Shown here one piece after another: positions 10,201-17,805 of a DNA stretch of 64,000 bases. The translations under genes and the position numbers were made by a program. Every line of letters begins with the position of its first letter. Positions within the stretch are counted from its first letter, which is position 1. This stretch comes from Flavobacterium cucumis. Lineage in GTDB: Bacteria > Bacteroidota > Bacteroidia > Flavobacteriales > Flavobacteriaceae. The notes under the pieces were generated by a model that saw only the letters and a list, made by a program, of their open reading frames with translations, was not told the origin of the DNA and did no database searches. The stretch covers positions 434,001 to 498,000 of the forward strand of contig NZ_FRYK01000002.1 of the NCBI RefSeq assembly GCF_900148835.1, in the 5' to 3' direction.

Positions 10201-10583
10201 ATGGGAATCCTATAGAAATCGAACAAGTTGGTGGTGTTAAAATCATTTACATCTGGGGTTATAATAAAACCCAACCTATTGCTAAGATTGAGAATGCTAC
10301 TTATGCTAGTGTTCAAGGGTATGTCTCCAATTTACAAACCCTTTCAAACGGTGCTGATGAACAAGGCTTAATATCAGCTTTAAACAATTTGCGAACTGTT
10401 TTACCCAATGCTATGGTAACCACTTACACCTACAAACCTTTAGTAGGAATTAGTACGGTAACCGATCCTAAGGGCGATAAACAAACCTATCACTACGATA
10501 GTTTTAACCGTTTGCAGTTTGTAAAAGATGCTCAAGGGAATATTTTAAGCGAAAACCAATACCATTACAGAACGCAAAACTAA
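7287..10583 (+). CDS. Secreted Rhs/YD-repeat-like protein, N-terminal half-type
   Basis: A 1098-residue protein with a signal peptide ending SSVFAQ. It is beta-strand-rich throughout and resembles the N-terminal, pre-core part of Rhs/TcC-like shell proteins (PIFQISVKDLSIPITVDYHS, then SRVGLGWNLNYGGSI). Near the C-terminus are recognisable YD-type repeats (TYHYDSFNRLQFVKDAQGN). It stops without an Rhs-associated core or a toxin tip. The next gene, 12 nt downstream, supplies those, so the two probably work together as a split Rhs machine. No T9SS tail is visible. The boundary and function of individual domains are inferred; the Rhs relation is well supported by the repeats and the neighbour. 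Confidence 0.75.
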   Translation: MRKKIILPIICFVVSSVFAQEMPKIIPPSPEASSFSKFTEVPISLYTGVPNISIPIFQISVKDLSIPITVDYHSRGINVGEIASRVGLGWNLNYGGSISRQTRGLSDEDAYGFLNNNTSKEEFFNNPTLRHNIRQTYINNPSYDFTPDQFFFNANGLSGKFVFDQNDGKPVIQKFGDIDINYAIENGQIKSFVLKDGKGNTYYYGKSKDGTRFAADKDNVSRSIVIGEVNTRPAINNENNTSYYNTWHLMDIETNLGKQISFHYGSQEQIIYYSKSADVLEYNTSSSPEGGFPTMTSEYKSYMSEIRSDQYRLEEIVYEGGKVDCIYSTTTRQDLRNSNFLEKIIISDFKNKITKEYKFSYNYTTSPDDNNQLSFLKNSEPEAAKRLFLKSIQQINVSDNKVLPSHQFEYSNQILPNRHSTSQDIWGYYNGKNNGGFLKFYNSELGGRTVDTVKAEAGLLKKIILPEGGTTSFHYEHNKVLNTFPRKLIFLSPNPIVNKTAWLTHLSYSSNFQNGSYVKQFSVGNNKIGSSSYRVRFDDTVGCGYPNNTYECKFLVSVRHIENNQTFQMFLGERTITLRPGTYELKVTPLDPYHDPIQMGHGFGVDIFWNEELESPNEMVFAGGKRIKKIEYRDSDDQISLVKSYGYSNPNTGITSGQLLGLPNFLSLNTRYSEEGFNVTEPYGCLPGKPLSTYQGNSVGYAFVTEYYGDKNANIGKTVHEFSMTPDSGLYYEFPYHMPTDNEWLRGKELETTYFLKSATGYSPVKKVTNKYLFGDQIIEGGYSIPNIFTPIPIRLLINEDLTVNSLTYSKNKRMVRLPIITYANYSLEYGPGVVVHYKTYHLTGGTLDLLSSTTVDYMTNSDEIIAAINYKYNYDHHYNIASVEQKDSNNQMQKTEYNYASDLNNQVLKDKRILEIPLITKTFKENQLLSTTETQYKNWGNNLLAPEIIKTAKGNLPVEDRIKYTILDNTNGNPIEIEQVGGVKIIYIWGYNKTQPIAKIENATYASVQGYVSNLQTLSNGADEQGLISALNNLRTVLPNAMVTTYTYKPLVGISTVTDPKGDKQTYHYDSFNRLQFVKDAQGNILSENQYHYRTQN

Positions 10584-10595
10584 AGCAAGCTATTT

Positions 10596-13500
10596 ATGAA
10601 AAGAATATTATACTTGGTAGTGTTACTTCCTGTTCTTGCTTTAGGACAAAGTACCGATCAAAATTATGTTAAGTCGACGACTTATAAAAAACCTACTTCG
10701 CAAGGGACTCTAGACCCAACCGACCCCGCTAATGCTGTGATTCAGGTGCGTTATTTTGATGGATTGGGCAGACCCATTCAGCAAGTAGCCCATAAACAAT
10801 CCAATACAGGGAAAGACATTGTTACGCACATTGCCTATGACCAATATGGCAGGCAAACCAAAGAATTTTTACCTTATGTAAACACGGGTGCTTCACAAAA
10901 TTTTATATCTGCGCTCGAAGGAACACTCTTAAATTTTTATGCTAGTCCTAGTGCTTCACAAACAGGCAATCCCTTTTTTGAAGCTACAACGAATCCTTTT
11001 AGTGAAAAACAATTGGAGAGTTCGCCCTTAAATCGTGTACTGAAACAAGCTGCACCAGGAAATGTTTGGAAAATGGGCGATGGAAAGGAAATTAAATTTG
11101 ACTATCAAACCAATGGATTTGAAGAAGTCAAGTTCTTCAAAGTAACTGCTTTGGATGAATCAAATGGAGTGTACGAACCCTCACTTGTTCAAACTGGATA
11201 TTATGCTTTGAATCAATTGTACAAAACGATTACCAAAGACGAGAATTGGGTTTCTGGTAAAAACAATACCACAGAAGAGTTCAAAAACAAAGAAGGTCAG
11301 GTGGTTTTAAAGAGAACCTATGCAGATATTAGAATAGATAATCAATTAATTGAAAGTGAAGCCAAGCATGATACGTATTATATCTATGATCAATTTGGCA
11401 ACCTAACTTATGTTATTCCGCCCTTAGCGGAAGGTGATGCTTCTCAAACCAAATTAGATAATTTAGGTTACCAATACAAGTATGACAGTAGAAACCGTTT
11501 GGTAGAAAAAAAATTACCGGGTAAAGATTGGGAATTTATTGTGTATGACAAACTCGATCGTCCAGTTGCTACAGGTCCTGCATTTGATCCCTATGGGACA
11601 CAAACCACAGGTTGGATGATTACCCAGTATGATGTTTTTGGAAGAGTAACACAAACGGGTTGGAAAAATGCAACTGTAACTGACGTTACTCGATACACAA
11701 ATCAAACAAGCGTGAATAGTGGTGGTAATCCATTTACTTTGACACAAAATGAAATTTTAACCAAGAATTATTATGATGATTATACTTTTGCTAGCGGACC
11801 ATCATTCCCAGTAACAGTAGAAGGACAACCAGCAACAACAGCTGTTAAAGGCATGCCAACAGGTTCTTGGGTAAAAGTACTAGATGCTGTGGGAAGTACT
11901 TCTTCTGAAACTACCTATACGTTGTACGATGCCAAATACCGACCTATTCGTGTCAGAACAACCAACTTTTTAGGCGGTTACACAGAAGTTGACACCCAAC
12001 TAGACTGGGCAGGAAAAGTACTAAAAAGCGTTACCAAACACAAATACAACAGTAATGCAGCGGTAGTAACTACCACAGAAACTTTTAGCTATTCTGCGCA
12101 AGACAAATTGGTGTTGCACAAGCATAAGATAAATTCGCAAAGCGAAGAATTGATTGCGAAAAATACCTATGATGAACTTGGGCAACTGATTAGTAAGAAT
12201 GTAGGCGGTTCAAACACTACAGGAGCAACAGGATTACAAAAAGTAGATTATAAGTACAACATTAGAGGTTGGTTAAAAGAGATTAACGATGTGGCTAATT
12301 TAAACACCGATAATGATTTGTTTGCTTTTAAGATTCATTACAATGAAGGCGTAACACCCTTGTTCAATGGCAACATCTCCGAAACGTTTTGGAGAAGTGG
12401 CAGTGACAATATTTTGAGAAAGTATGCTTATCAGTATGATAAATTGAATCGTTTGTTGGAAGCTAATTATAGTAAACCTGGATCTTCTGTTTATGTAGAC
12501 AGTTATTTAGAGAAATTATCTTATGATAAAAACGGGAATATAGTAAGTTTACAGCGTAATGGCGGAATGGATGATAATAACTATGCTCATGAAATTGATG
12601 ATTTGGTGTATACTTATGATGCTGACAACAAAAACCAATTGAAGAAAGTAGTTGATGGTTCTCCTTCCGATGACGGATTTAAAGATGGAATCAATACGGA
12701 TGATGATTATAGCTATGATGTTTATGGCAACATGACTAAAGATCAAAACAAGAACATCACGTTAATCAAGTACAACCATTTGAGTTTGCCAACGGAGATT
12801 CAATTTGGTACTCTTGGAAATATTAAATACATTTACAATGCTACGGGCCAAAAAGTGAGTAAAATTGTGAGCGAGAACAGTGTTATAACCACACATCATT
12901 ACCAATCGGGTTATCAGTATGAGAATGGAAACTTGCAGTTCTTTCCTCATGCGGAGGGGTATGTAAATGTGGTAAGTGGTGCTGTTCCTACCTACAATTA
13001 TGTATACCAATATAAAGACCATTTGGGGAACAACCGTTTGAGTTATGCCACTACAACCCAAGCTTCACAAACGCAGTTAACCATTTTAGAAGAAAGCCAT
13101 TATTACCCATTTGGGTTAAAACACGCCCAGTATAACAGCGACCATTATCAATTTATACCGCCTGCAAATGGAAATAACGTAGCTTTGTTACCAGCAGGAC
13201 AAACTGGGAATTATCAGTATAAGTACAATGGTAAAGAACTGCAAGATGAACTAGGACTTAACATGTACGATTACGGAGCAAGGAATTATGACCCAGCTTT
13301 AGGTAGATGGATGAATATTGACCCGTTGGCGGAGAAAATGAGAAGACATAGTCCGTATAACTATGCTTTTGATAACCCTGTGTTTTTTATTGACCCCGAT
13401 GGAATGGCTCCAGAACCACCAAAAAATGGAATTCCTCAATTTATTGATGATACGGGCACTTATTTTTGGGATAGTAGTAAAAAATCATACGAACATTTTT

Positions 13501-14042
13501 CTCCTAAAGATGGTTCTTTTCAAGGATATTATAAAGTAAATTCTAATAGTAAAGCAGTTGGAAAATCTGTTTCTATAGATAATAATAAACCAGCAACAAT
13601 AACAGAACCGAGCTTATCCGAACAATTAACTAATTTTGGTCACAAAATGGATGCTAAGGTTAGGTCTTTACAAGGAGATTCAGGTTTAAGAGAAGTTGCA
13701 TCAGGAATGCAAGATTGGGGTGATGGCACAGCATTGGTAGGATACGGATTAACAGTTTCTGTTGTTGGTGCAGAAGTCGGAATTCCTCTTGCTGCAACTG
13801 GCAACATTGTTTCGACAATAGGAAGTGTAATTGAAATAGGTTTAGACTTTAAGGAAAATAACGAAGGTAAAGCATTAATGAATCTTGCTATTGAAGGTGG
13901 AGCGGAAATTTTAACTCATAAAATTGATAAAATACCAGGTGTAGAAAATGCAACGAAAGAAATTTTGAAACAAAATGTTAATTTGAAATCTAATGCTATT
14001 CCTAGGGTTATTGAAGCAAATGAAAAAAAACAAAATAAATAG
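10596..14042 (+). CDS. DUF6443/Rhs-core polymorphic toxin with variable C-terminal tip
   Basis: A 1148-residue secreted protein with a signal peptide (MKRILYLVVLLPVLALGQ) and a DUF6443-type N-terminus (RYFDGLGRPIQQVAHKQS). Many YD repeats follow (for example YDQYGRQTKEFLPY, YDKLNRLLEANYS). The Rhs-associated core is at about residues 870-938 ([20 protein letters not shown], ending [11 protein letters not shown]). The tip after residue 940 is unrelated to the core. It contains a Gly/Val/Ala-rich hydrophobic stretch at about 1045-1085 (ALVGYGLTVSVVGAEVGIP), so a pore-forming or membrane-acting effector or pre-toxin segment is possible. I do not recognise a catalytic motif. Two small membrane proteins follow immediately and are candidate immunity proteins. 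A second, orphan copy of the core occurs at 23.3 kb. Confidence 0.85.
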   Translation: MKRILYLVVLLPVLALGQSTDQNYVKSTTYKKPTSQGTLDPTDPANAVIQVRYFDGLGRPIQQVAHKQSNTGKDIVTHIAYDQYGRQTKEFLPYVNTGASQNFISALEGTLLNFYASPSASQTGNPFFEATTNPFSEKQLESSPLNRVLKQAAPGNVWKMGDGKEIKFDYQTNGFEEVKFFKVTALDESNGVYEPSLVQTGYYALNQLYKTITKDENWVSGKNNTTEEFKNKEGQVVLKRTYADIRIDNQLIESEAKHDTYYIYDQFGNLTYVIPPLAEGDASQTKLDNLGYQYKYDSRNRLVEKKLPGKDWEFIVYDKLDRPVATGPAFDPYGTQTTGWMITQYDVFGRVTQTGWKNATVTDVTRYTNQTSVNSGGNPFTLTQNEILTKNYYDDYTFASGPSFPVTVEGQPATTAVKGMPTGSWVKVLDAVGSTSSETTYTLYDAKYRPIRVRTTNFLGGYTEVDTQLDWAGKVLKSVTKHKYNSNAAVVTTTETFSYSAQDKLVLHKHKINSQSEELIAKNTYDELGQLISKNVGGSNTTGATGLQKVDYKYNIRGWLKEINDVANLNTDNDLFAFKIHYNEGVTPLFNGNISETFWRSGSDNILRKYAYQYDKLNRLLEANYSKPGSSVYVDSYLEKLSYDKNGNIVSLQRNGGMDDNNYAHEIDDLVYTYDADNKNQLKKVVDGSPSDDGFKDGINTDDDYSYDVYGNMTKDQNKNITLIKYNHLSLPTEIQFGTLGNIKYIYNATGQKVSKIVSENSVITTHHYQSGYQYENGNLQFFPHAEGYVNVVSGAVPTYNYVYQYKDHLGNNRLSYATTTQASQTQLTILEESHYYPFGLKHAQYNSDHYQFIPPANGNNVALLPAGQTGNYQYKYNGKELQDELGLNMYDYGARNYDPALGRWMNIDPLAEKMRRHSPYNYAFDNPVFFIDPDGMAPEPPKNGIPQFIDDTGTYFWDSSKKSYEHFSPKDGSFQGYYKVNSNSKAVGKSVSIDNNKPATITEPSLSEQLTNFGHKMDAKVRSLQGDSGLREVASGMQDWGDGTALVGYGLTVSVVGAEVGIPLAATGNIVSTIGSVIEIGLDFKENNEGKALMNLAIEGGAEILTHKIDKIPGVENATKEILKQNVNLKSNAIPRVIEANEKKQNK

Positions 14043-14044
14043 GG

Positions 14045-14254
14045 ATGGATTATAAGAATCTACTTATAGGGATTACAAGTTTCGTTATTGGAATTTTATA
14101 TTTGGTAAATCTAAAAAAGAGACTAAATAAAGAATATGTGAACAATATGAATTCATTTGATAAATCAATGAAGTTTAAAGGATTTCTTGCTGGATTCGGA
14201 TTTGTAATTATTGGTATTATTATGATATATAGAGAAATTAAAATGCTTTTTTAA
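14045..14254 (+). CDS. Small two-helix membrane protein, candidate immunity protein
   Basis: A 69-residue protein with two predicted transmembrane helices (about residues 5-22 and 46-63, LAGFGFVIIGIIMIY) separated by a basic, polar loop. It starts 2 nt after the stop of the Rhs toxin gene. In polymorphic toxin loci this is the usual place of the immunity gene, and a membrane location fits a tip with a hydrophobic stretch. The role is inferred from position only; I see no known immunity family. Confidence 0.6.
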   Translation: MDYKNLLIGITSFVIGILYLVNLKKRLNKEYVNNMNSFDKSMKFKGFLAGFGFVIIGIIMIYREIKMLF

Positions 14255-14257
14255 TTA

Positions 14258-14428
14258 ATGAATATGGAAATAGTTAGATTATTAATCCCTTTATTGGGAG
14301 TTATATTTGGGTTTGCGATTAAAAATTCAAATAAAGAGCAGTTTGTATCAGTTAAAAAATACTGGTTATTATTTGTTCTTATGGGTGCTTTTATGTTTGT
14401 ATTTAGACTTTATAAGTATCTTAATTGA
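14258..14428 (+). CDS. Second small membrane protein after the Rhs tip
   Basis: A 56-residue ORF starting MNMEIVRLLIPLLGVIFGF, 3 nt after the previous small gene. It has two hydrophobic helices (about residues 5-20 and 36-50, LLFVLMGAFMFVF) around a short basic loop, the same topology as its neighbour without obvious sequence identity. The tight spacing, and the terminator that follows, place it in the same operon. It may be part of the immunity function or a separate small membrane protein. Confidence 0.5.
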   Translation: MNMEIVRLLIPLLGVIFGFAIKNSNKEQFVSVKKYWLLFVLMGAFMFVFRLYKYLN

Positions 14429-14527
14429 ATAGCTTCAGGAAATAGGGTAATGTTTCATCTTTAACAATACAACCATTCAAAAATCCTAAATTAAAATAGG
14501 ATTAGTTAACTAGTTCGCAAAAAAATA

Positions 14528-14564
14528 AACGGCATTGATGTATGATTCAGAAATGCCGTTTTTT
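14528..14564 (+). terminator. Terminator of the Rhs operon
   Basis: A 9-bp stem (14528-14536 with 14552-14560), a 15-nt loop and a T run, 100 nt downstream of the last small membrane gene. Confidence 0.7.
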
Positions 14565-14580
14565 AATAGTAAAAACAAGA

Positions 14581-14606
14581 AATCCTAACCGTTAAAAGTT
14601 AGGATT
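14581..14606 (-). terminator. Terminator of the convergent winged-helix gene
   Basis: A 9-bp stem (AATCCTAAC with GTTAGGATT) and an 8-nt loop, 10 nt from the stop codon of the minus-strand gene. The T stretch on the minus strand is interrupted, so strength is uncertain. The same stem sequence is found in the terminator after the orphan Rhs tip near 24.75 kb. Confidence 0.55.
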
Positions 14607-14616
14607 CTTTATTATT

Positions 14617-15339
14617 TTATAAACGTCCGCTAGCACGTAATCCTTCTTTTATTACATGTATGTCGCTCCAAAAAAGCTCAAATCTATTTCGATTATAAAC
14701 TTGAATTAAACCATTAATTCCTTCAGGTGTTAATTTATCTTTGAAATAATTGTTGGTTAAAATGTGATACTTAGTTGATATTAGTGTGGTATCTTCATTA
14801 CTATTCTTGAAAAAGAAATTATATTTTTCTCTTAATTTTTCCTTTAACAAATCATTGTCGGCTTGGTTTGAATCATCGATTAAAATTTCTTCAGGAACTT
14901 TATTTTCAACTGTTGTTTGTTCTTCAGGTTGATTTGGTTCTTCTACCTCATCAGGTTCGTTTTCGGGTTCATTTAAGTTTTCATAAAATGCGGTTTTCGA
15001 ACGATTTAATTTGAGATATTTTTCAAATTTATCAACGTCAATTTTAATTTCATGCGTTGAAGTGTAGCCGTTTTCACCTTTTTTGTTGCCTAGCTGTATG
15101 CTTGAAAAAAAATCGAATTTCTTTGAAGTTGAAATAGTTTTTCTTATACCGCTTTCTGTTAGTCCTAATTGGTCAGCAATATATTTATTTTTTGCTGTTA
15201 GCGTTTTGCCTTTTTTTTGCCAGCCTATAATGTAGCTGAAAAAGATTTTTTGTGTTGAATTGATTTTTTTTACCGAGATTCTTCTTAATGAATCGTTTAC
15301 TTGGGTAAAATTTTGTTTGATGTTTTCACTAGGTTTCAT
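14617..15339 (-). CDS. Winged-helix protein, possible replication initiator
   Basis: A 240-residue protein. Residues 1-110 look like a winged-helix DNA-binding domain of the type seen in plasmid and phage replisome organisers (KIFFSYIIGWQKKGKTLTA, then YIADQLGLTESGIRKTIST). A strongly acidic Glu/Pro-rich linker follows at about 120-160, then a small helical C-terminal domain. This architecture of DNA-binding domain, linker and short helical domain is common in initiators that load a helicase, but no specific Rep family motif is certain. It lies alone on the minus strand, and its upstream region carries two sets of short repeats of the iteron kind, which is the main reason to suspect a replication or copy-control role. 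Confidence 0.5.
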   Translation of the reverse strand: MKPSENIKQNFTQVNDSLRRISVKKINSTQKIFFSYIIGWQKKGKTLTAKNKYIADQLGLTESGIRKTISTSKKFDFFSSIQLGNKKGENGYTSTHEIKIDVDKFEKYLKLNRSKTAFYENLNEPENEPDEVEEPNQPEEQTTVENKVPEEILIDDSNQADNDLLKEKLREKYNFFFKNSNEDTTLISTKYHILTNNYFKDKLTPEGINGLIQVYNRNRFELFWSDIHVIKEGLRASGRL

Positions 15340-15592
15340 TTTTAATGTTTGTATTTCCTAATTGTTATTCCCTGCTTTTTTACTTGGTTAGGAAAGCTGG
15401 GCAGTATGCCTACTGTTGAACCCCAGCACCCAAGACAATCAAAAGTTGATTATGCTTAAATTTAGTCCTAATTATTGAATAAGTCAATGATTTTGGACAA
15501 CAAAATGGTGGTTGAGATGCGTTTTTTTATTGTTTGACTAACTTACTCCAAAAAGTCTTTGCTGTCAAGTTGAAATGCATTTTTTTCTGAAT
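15340..15592. other. Leader region of the winged-helix gene
   Basis: No gene is seen. An inverted relative of the TCAAC repeat (TCAAGTTGAAATGCA, near 15565) occurs here, upstream of the first repeat array. Confidence 0.4.
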
Positions 15593-15717
15593 TGTCCCAC
15601 AGGACAGATTTAGTAATTTGGTTTGTCCTAGAGGACAATATCATGTCCCACAGGACAAAAGTAGTGTCCCCAAGCACAATATAGTTGTCCCACAGCACGG
15701 TTAAAAACGTCCTACAG
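15593..15717. repeat. Iteron-like array A (TGTCCYANAGGACA)
   Basis: Six copies of a 14-bp imperfect palindrome, TGTCCCACAGGACA or close variants, starting at 15593, 15624, 15644, 15665, 15686 and 15708. The first three are the best matches; the last is half-conserved. Start-to-start distances are 31, 20, 21, 21 and 22 bp, close to whole helical turns, so bound proteins would line up on one face of the DNA. Such arrays are typical of initiator binding sites (iterons) or of a repressor operator. The winged-helix gene next door is the obvious candidate for the protein that binds them. Confidence 0.75.
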
Positions 15718-15826
15718 TAACCCTATATTAGATTATATATTAAATTAATAATAAGAATATATATAATACTATTTATTAAGGAAATTAAGTTTTTTGTTGA
15801 ATTTATCTTTTAATAAAAATTGGATT

Positions 15827-16060
15827 TCAACTTGAAATGAAGATTTACTTCAACTTAAATTTATTTATTGAAAAGAAACAATATCAACTAAAGGAAATGG
15901 CGGAGCCAACTCATATTCAACTTAAAATAAGTCCATACATCAACTAAAAGAAATTGGCGAAGCCAACATATATTCAACTTGAAATAAGTCTTCATATCAA
16001 CTCAAAAGAAGTACTCATTTCAACCACCCGAAGGGAATCCATCTCAACCCCTACGGGAAG
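15827..16060. repeat. Iteron-like array B (TCAAC units, 23/34-bp phasing)
   Basis: Nine directly repeated units beginning TCAAC and followed by an A/G-rich stretch, typically TCAACTTGAAATAAGTCTTC or TCAACTAAAAGAAAT. They start at 15827, 15850, 15884, 15917, 15940, 15974, 15997, 16020 and 16044. Spacings are 23, 34, 33, 23, 34, 23, 23 and 24 bp, so the long intervals are one helical turn more than the short ones. Two of the long units carry an extra short palindrome (TGGCGAAGCCA). The array has no open reading frame. It looks like a binding platform for a sequence-specific protein, such as an origin or recombination region. Confidence 0.7.
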
Positions 16061-16349
16061 TAGACCCAGCCCGCCAGCCCTTTTAAAGCATCTATTGACA
16101 TCCCATTTTCACTGTCACTAGCACCTAAAAGCTAAAGGTTTGAAATACACAAATCCAACCCCTCGTATCTAAAAACAGCCCTTCCCCCCTGTAAACGAAT
16201 TCAAAAATTGGGAAATGCGTTTTTTAGATTTTACCGCCTAACTATGTGAATACTTACTTATGTATTATAGTGTCCATAAAGTCGCTCAAAAATTTTCTAG
16301 GAAAAATTTAGAAATCAAAATTCGAGATATTTATTAGTAAATACAGAAT
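16061..16349. other. Noncoding stretch between repeat array B and a small ORF
   Basis: No gene, tRNA or strong hairpin is seen. The sequence changes from relatively GC-rich near the array to AT-rich. It may complete the origin-like region. Confidence 0.4.
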
Positions 16350-16493
16350 ATGAAAATTACTATAACACTCAAACAATTAAAAAGGGTGCTTCGCACACAA
16401 CCAACAAAACCAGTTGTTTTTAAAGTCGGCAATTTCAACGAAAGGGAAATGTTGGAATTATCAAAAATGTTTCAACGAAAAGAACGAAGTTAA
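16350..16493 (+). CDS. Small basic protein, 47 aa
   Basis: An ORF encoding MKITITLKQLKRVLRTQPTK followed by a short region ending in MFQRKERS. It is rich in Lys and Arg with no hydrophobic segment. A good terminator overlaps its stop codon, which supports a real short transcript. The family is not recognised; a small DNA- or RNA-binding regulator is possible but unproven. Confidence 0.45.
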   Translation: MKITITLKQLKRVLRTQPTKPVVFKVGNFNEREMLELSKMFQRKERS

Positions 16494-16507
16494 CGCTTCG
16501 TTTTTTT
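16483..16507 (+). terminator. Terminator after the 47-aa gene
   Basis: A 7-bp stem AACGAAG/CTTCGTT, a 6-nt loop and seven Ts. The left arm lies in the last codons of the small ORF. Confidence 0.75.
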
Positions 16508-16538
16508 ATGCCTAAAAATGACCCAAAATCTCGCAAGC

Positions 16539-16567
16539 CCAGGAAAATCCAGGATTCCTGGTTTTTT
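16539..16567 (+). terminator. Second terminator-like hairpin
   Basis: A 7-bp stem CCAGGAA/TTCCTGG with a 9-nt loop, followed by six Ts. It lies 30 nt after the previous terminator and insulates the recombinase gene that follows. Confidence 0.6.
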
Positions 16568-16730
16568 CCTTTTTTAATCCAAAATTTCCCTGGATATTTG
16601 TTTCACTATTTCAAAGAAGTGAAGGTTGAAGAAAAAAACCAGTAAAATCAAGGGTTCGCAAAGGTTGGTAAAACGACCACTTTCACTAAGGATAGAAAAC
16701 TAATAAAAGTGAAACTAAAATTGTAAAATT

Positions 16731-17306
16731 ATGGCATTAAAAGGACAAAAAACAACGAGTGATTTTTTAGAGTGGGAAAAGATGCAATCACTAGTATTGA
16801 AATTGGAGCGTGATGGTGAATTGAAATTTGCGCTATTGATTGCAACGGGTAGTTACATCGGTTTACGTATATCGGATTTACTTCAATTACGTTGGAATCA
16901 GGTTTTAGACCAAGATTATTTTACCATCACTGAAAAGAAAACCAAGAAAACACGTAAAGTAACCATTAACCCTGAGTTGAAAACAATTCTTAATCGTTTG
17001 TTTATTCAACTAGGAGCCAAAGAAAATGATTTAATGTTCGTGAACCGCTTCGGGGATAAACCATTTTCAATCCAATACGTGAACTCAAAACTAAAAGACA
17101 TATTTTCTACTTACAAGATAAAAGGACAATATAGCTCCCACTTTATGAGAAAAACACTAGGTCGTAGAATTTGGGAAGTGAATAAATATAGTGACCAAGC
17201 GTTGTTGTTATTATCTCAATTGTTCAATCATGCGAGCGTATCAACAACCAAAATTTACTTAGGAATTCGTGAAACGGAGATTAGTAACCTGTATTTAAGT
17301 GTATAA
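16731..17306 (+). CDS. Short tyrosine recombinase (catalytic domain only)
   Basis: A 191-residue integrase-family protein that consists almost only of the catalytic domain. Visible active-site elements are Arg I in YIGLRISDLL, a Lys in the KKTRKV beta-turn, the H-x-x-R box in SSHFMRKTLG, the second His as NHASVSTTKIY, and the Tyr in that same segment. The usual N-terminal core-binding (SAM-like) domain is missing, since full-length relatives have about 290-400 residues. It may therefore work with a partner or bind DNA differently. It lies between the repeat arrays and the primase-helicase genes. Confidence 0.8.
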   Translation: MALKGQKTTSDFLEWEKMQSLVLKLERDGELKFALLIATGSYIGLRISDLLQLRWNQVLDQDYFTITEKKTKKTRKVTINPELKTILNRLFIQLGAKENDLMFVNRFGDKPFSIQYVNSKLKDIFSTYKIKGQYSSHFMRKTLGRRIWEVNKYSDQALLLLSQLFNHASVSTTKIYLGIRETEISNLYLSV

Positions 17307-17805
17307 TTATACGCTTAAATTGGGTGTTAATTTGCTAAATTATTTAATTTGAATACGTTACAGGTGTTTTTAGAAAATATGTCAAAAAATTATTCGTAAA
17401 AATTCAGGTCATTTTTAATGGTTTTTTGCAGATTATTCAAGAAATGAAAAAAATAGCCAAATTAAACAATTCAGATATTTTTAAAGTATTGATTTTTAAT
17501 AACTTATGTAAAAGTTACAAAAAACGAAAAAAATCGATTGAAAATTCAATAAAAGTGCATTTTTGCCCGTTTTTTAGTCTCATTTTTAGCCTGTATATTT
17601 GTAAAAGGAAATCCAAGAAAAACGAAACATCTAACCTAACTCCTAGCTACAGCGAGGTTTAAGTTTCAATAAAGTTGATTGTATAGCTAAACAATTCAAC
17701 TAAGAAAAATCATAATTAATTTATCAGATTATAGGTTCGGTGAAATACCCGAAGCAGGATTCTTATGTCCAAAATTTTACGTCAAACCTTTAAAAAATAA
17801 AGCTT
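17307..17805. other. Noncoding region before the primase-like gene
   Basis: About 500 nt without a supported gene. A low-complexity Lys-rich ORF here (17426-17662) starts with ATG but looks like chance translation of A-rich DNA. I see no clear promoter or hairpin. Confidence 0.45.

Noticed and set aside
15593-16060. CRISPR array made of the TGTCC or TCAAC units
   Set aside because: Units are 14-20 bp with gaps of only about 6-15 bp that are not spacer-sized, and no cas genes are present.
17426-17662. 78-codon ORF between the short recombinase and the primase fragment
   Set aside because: Lys/Ser/Ile-rich translation of A-rich DNA, no recognisable domain, no supporting context.
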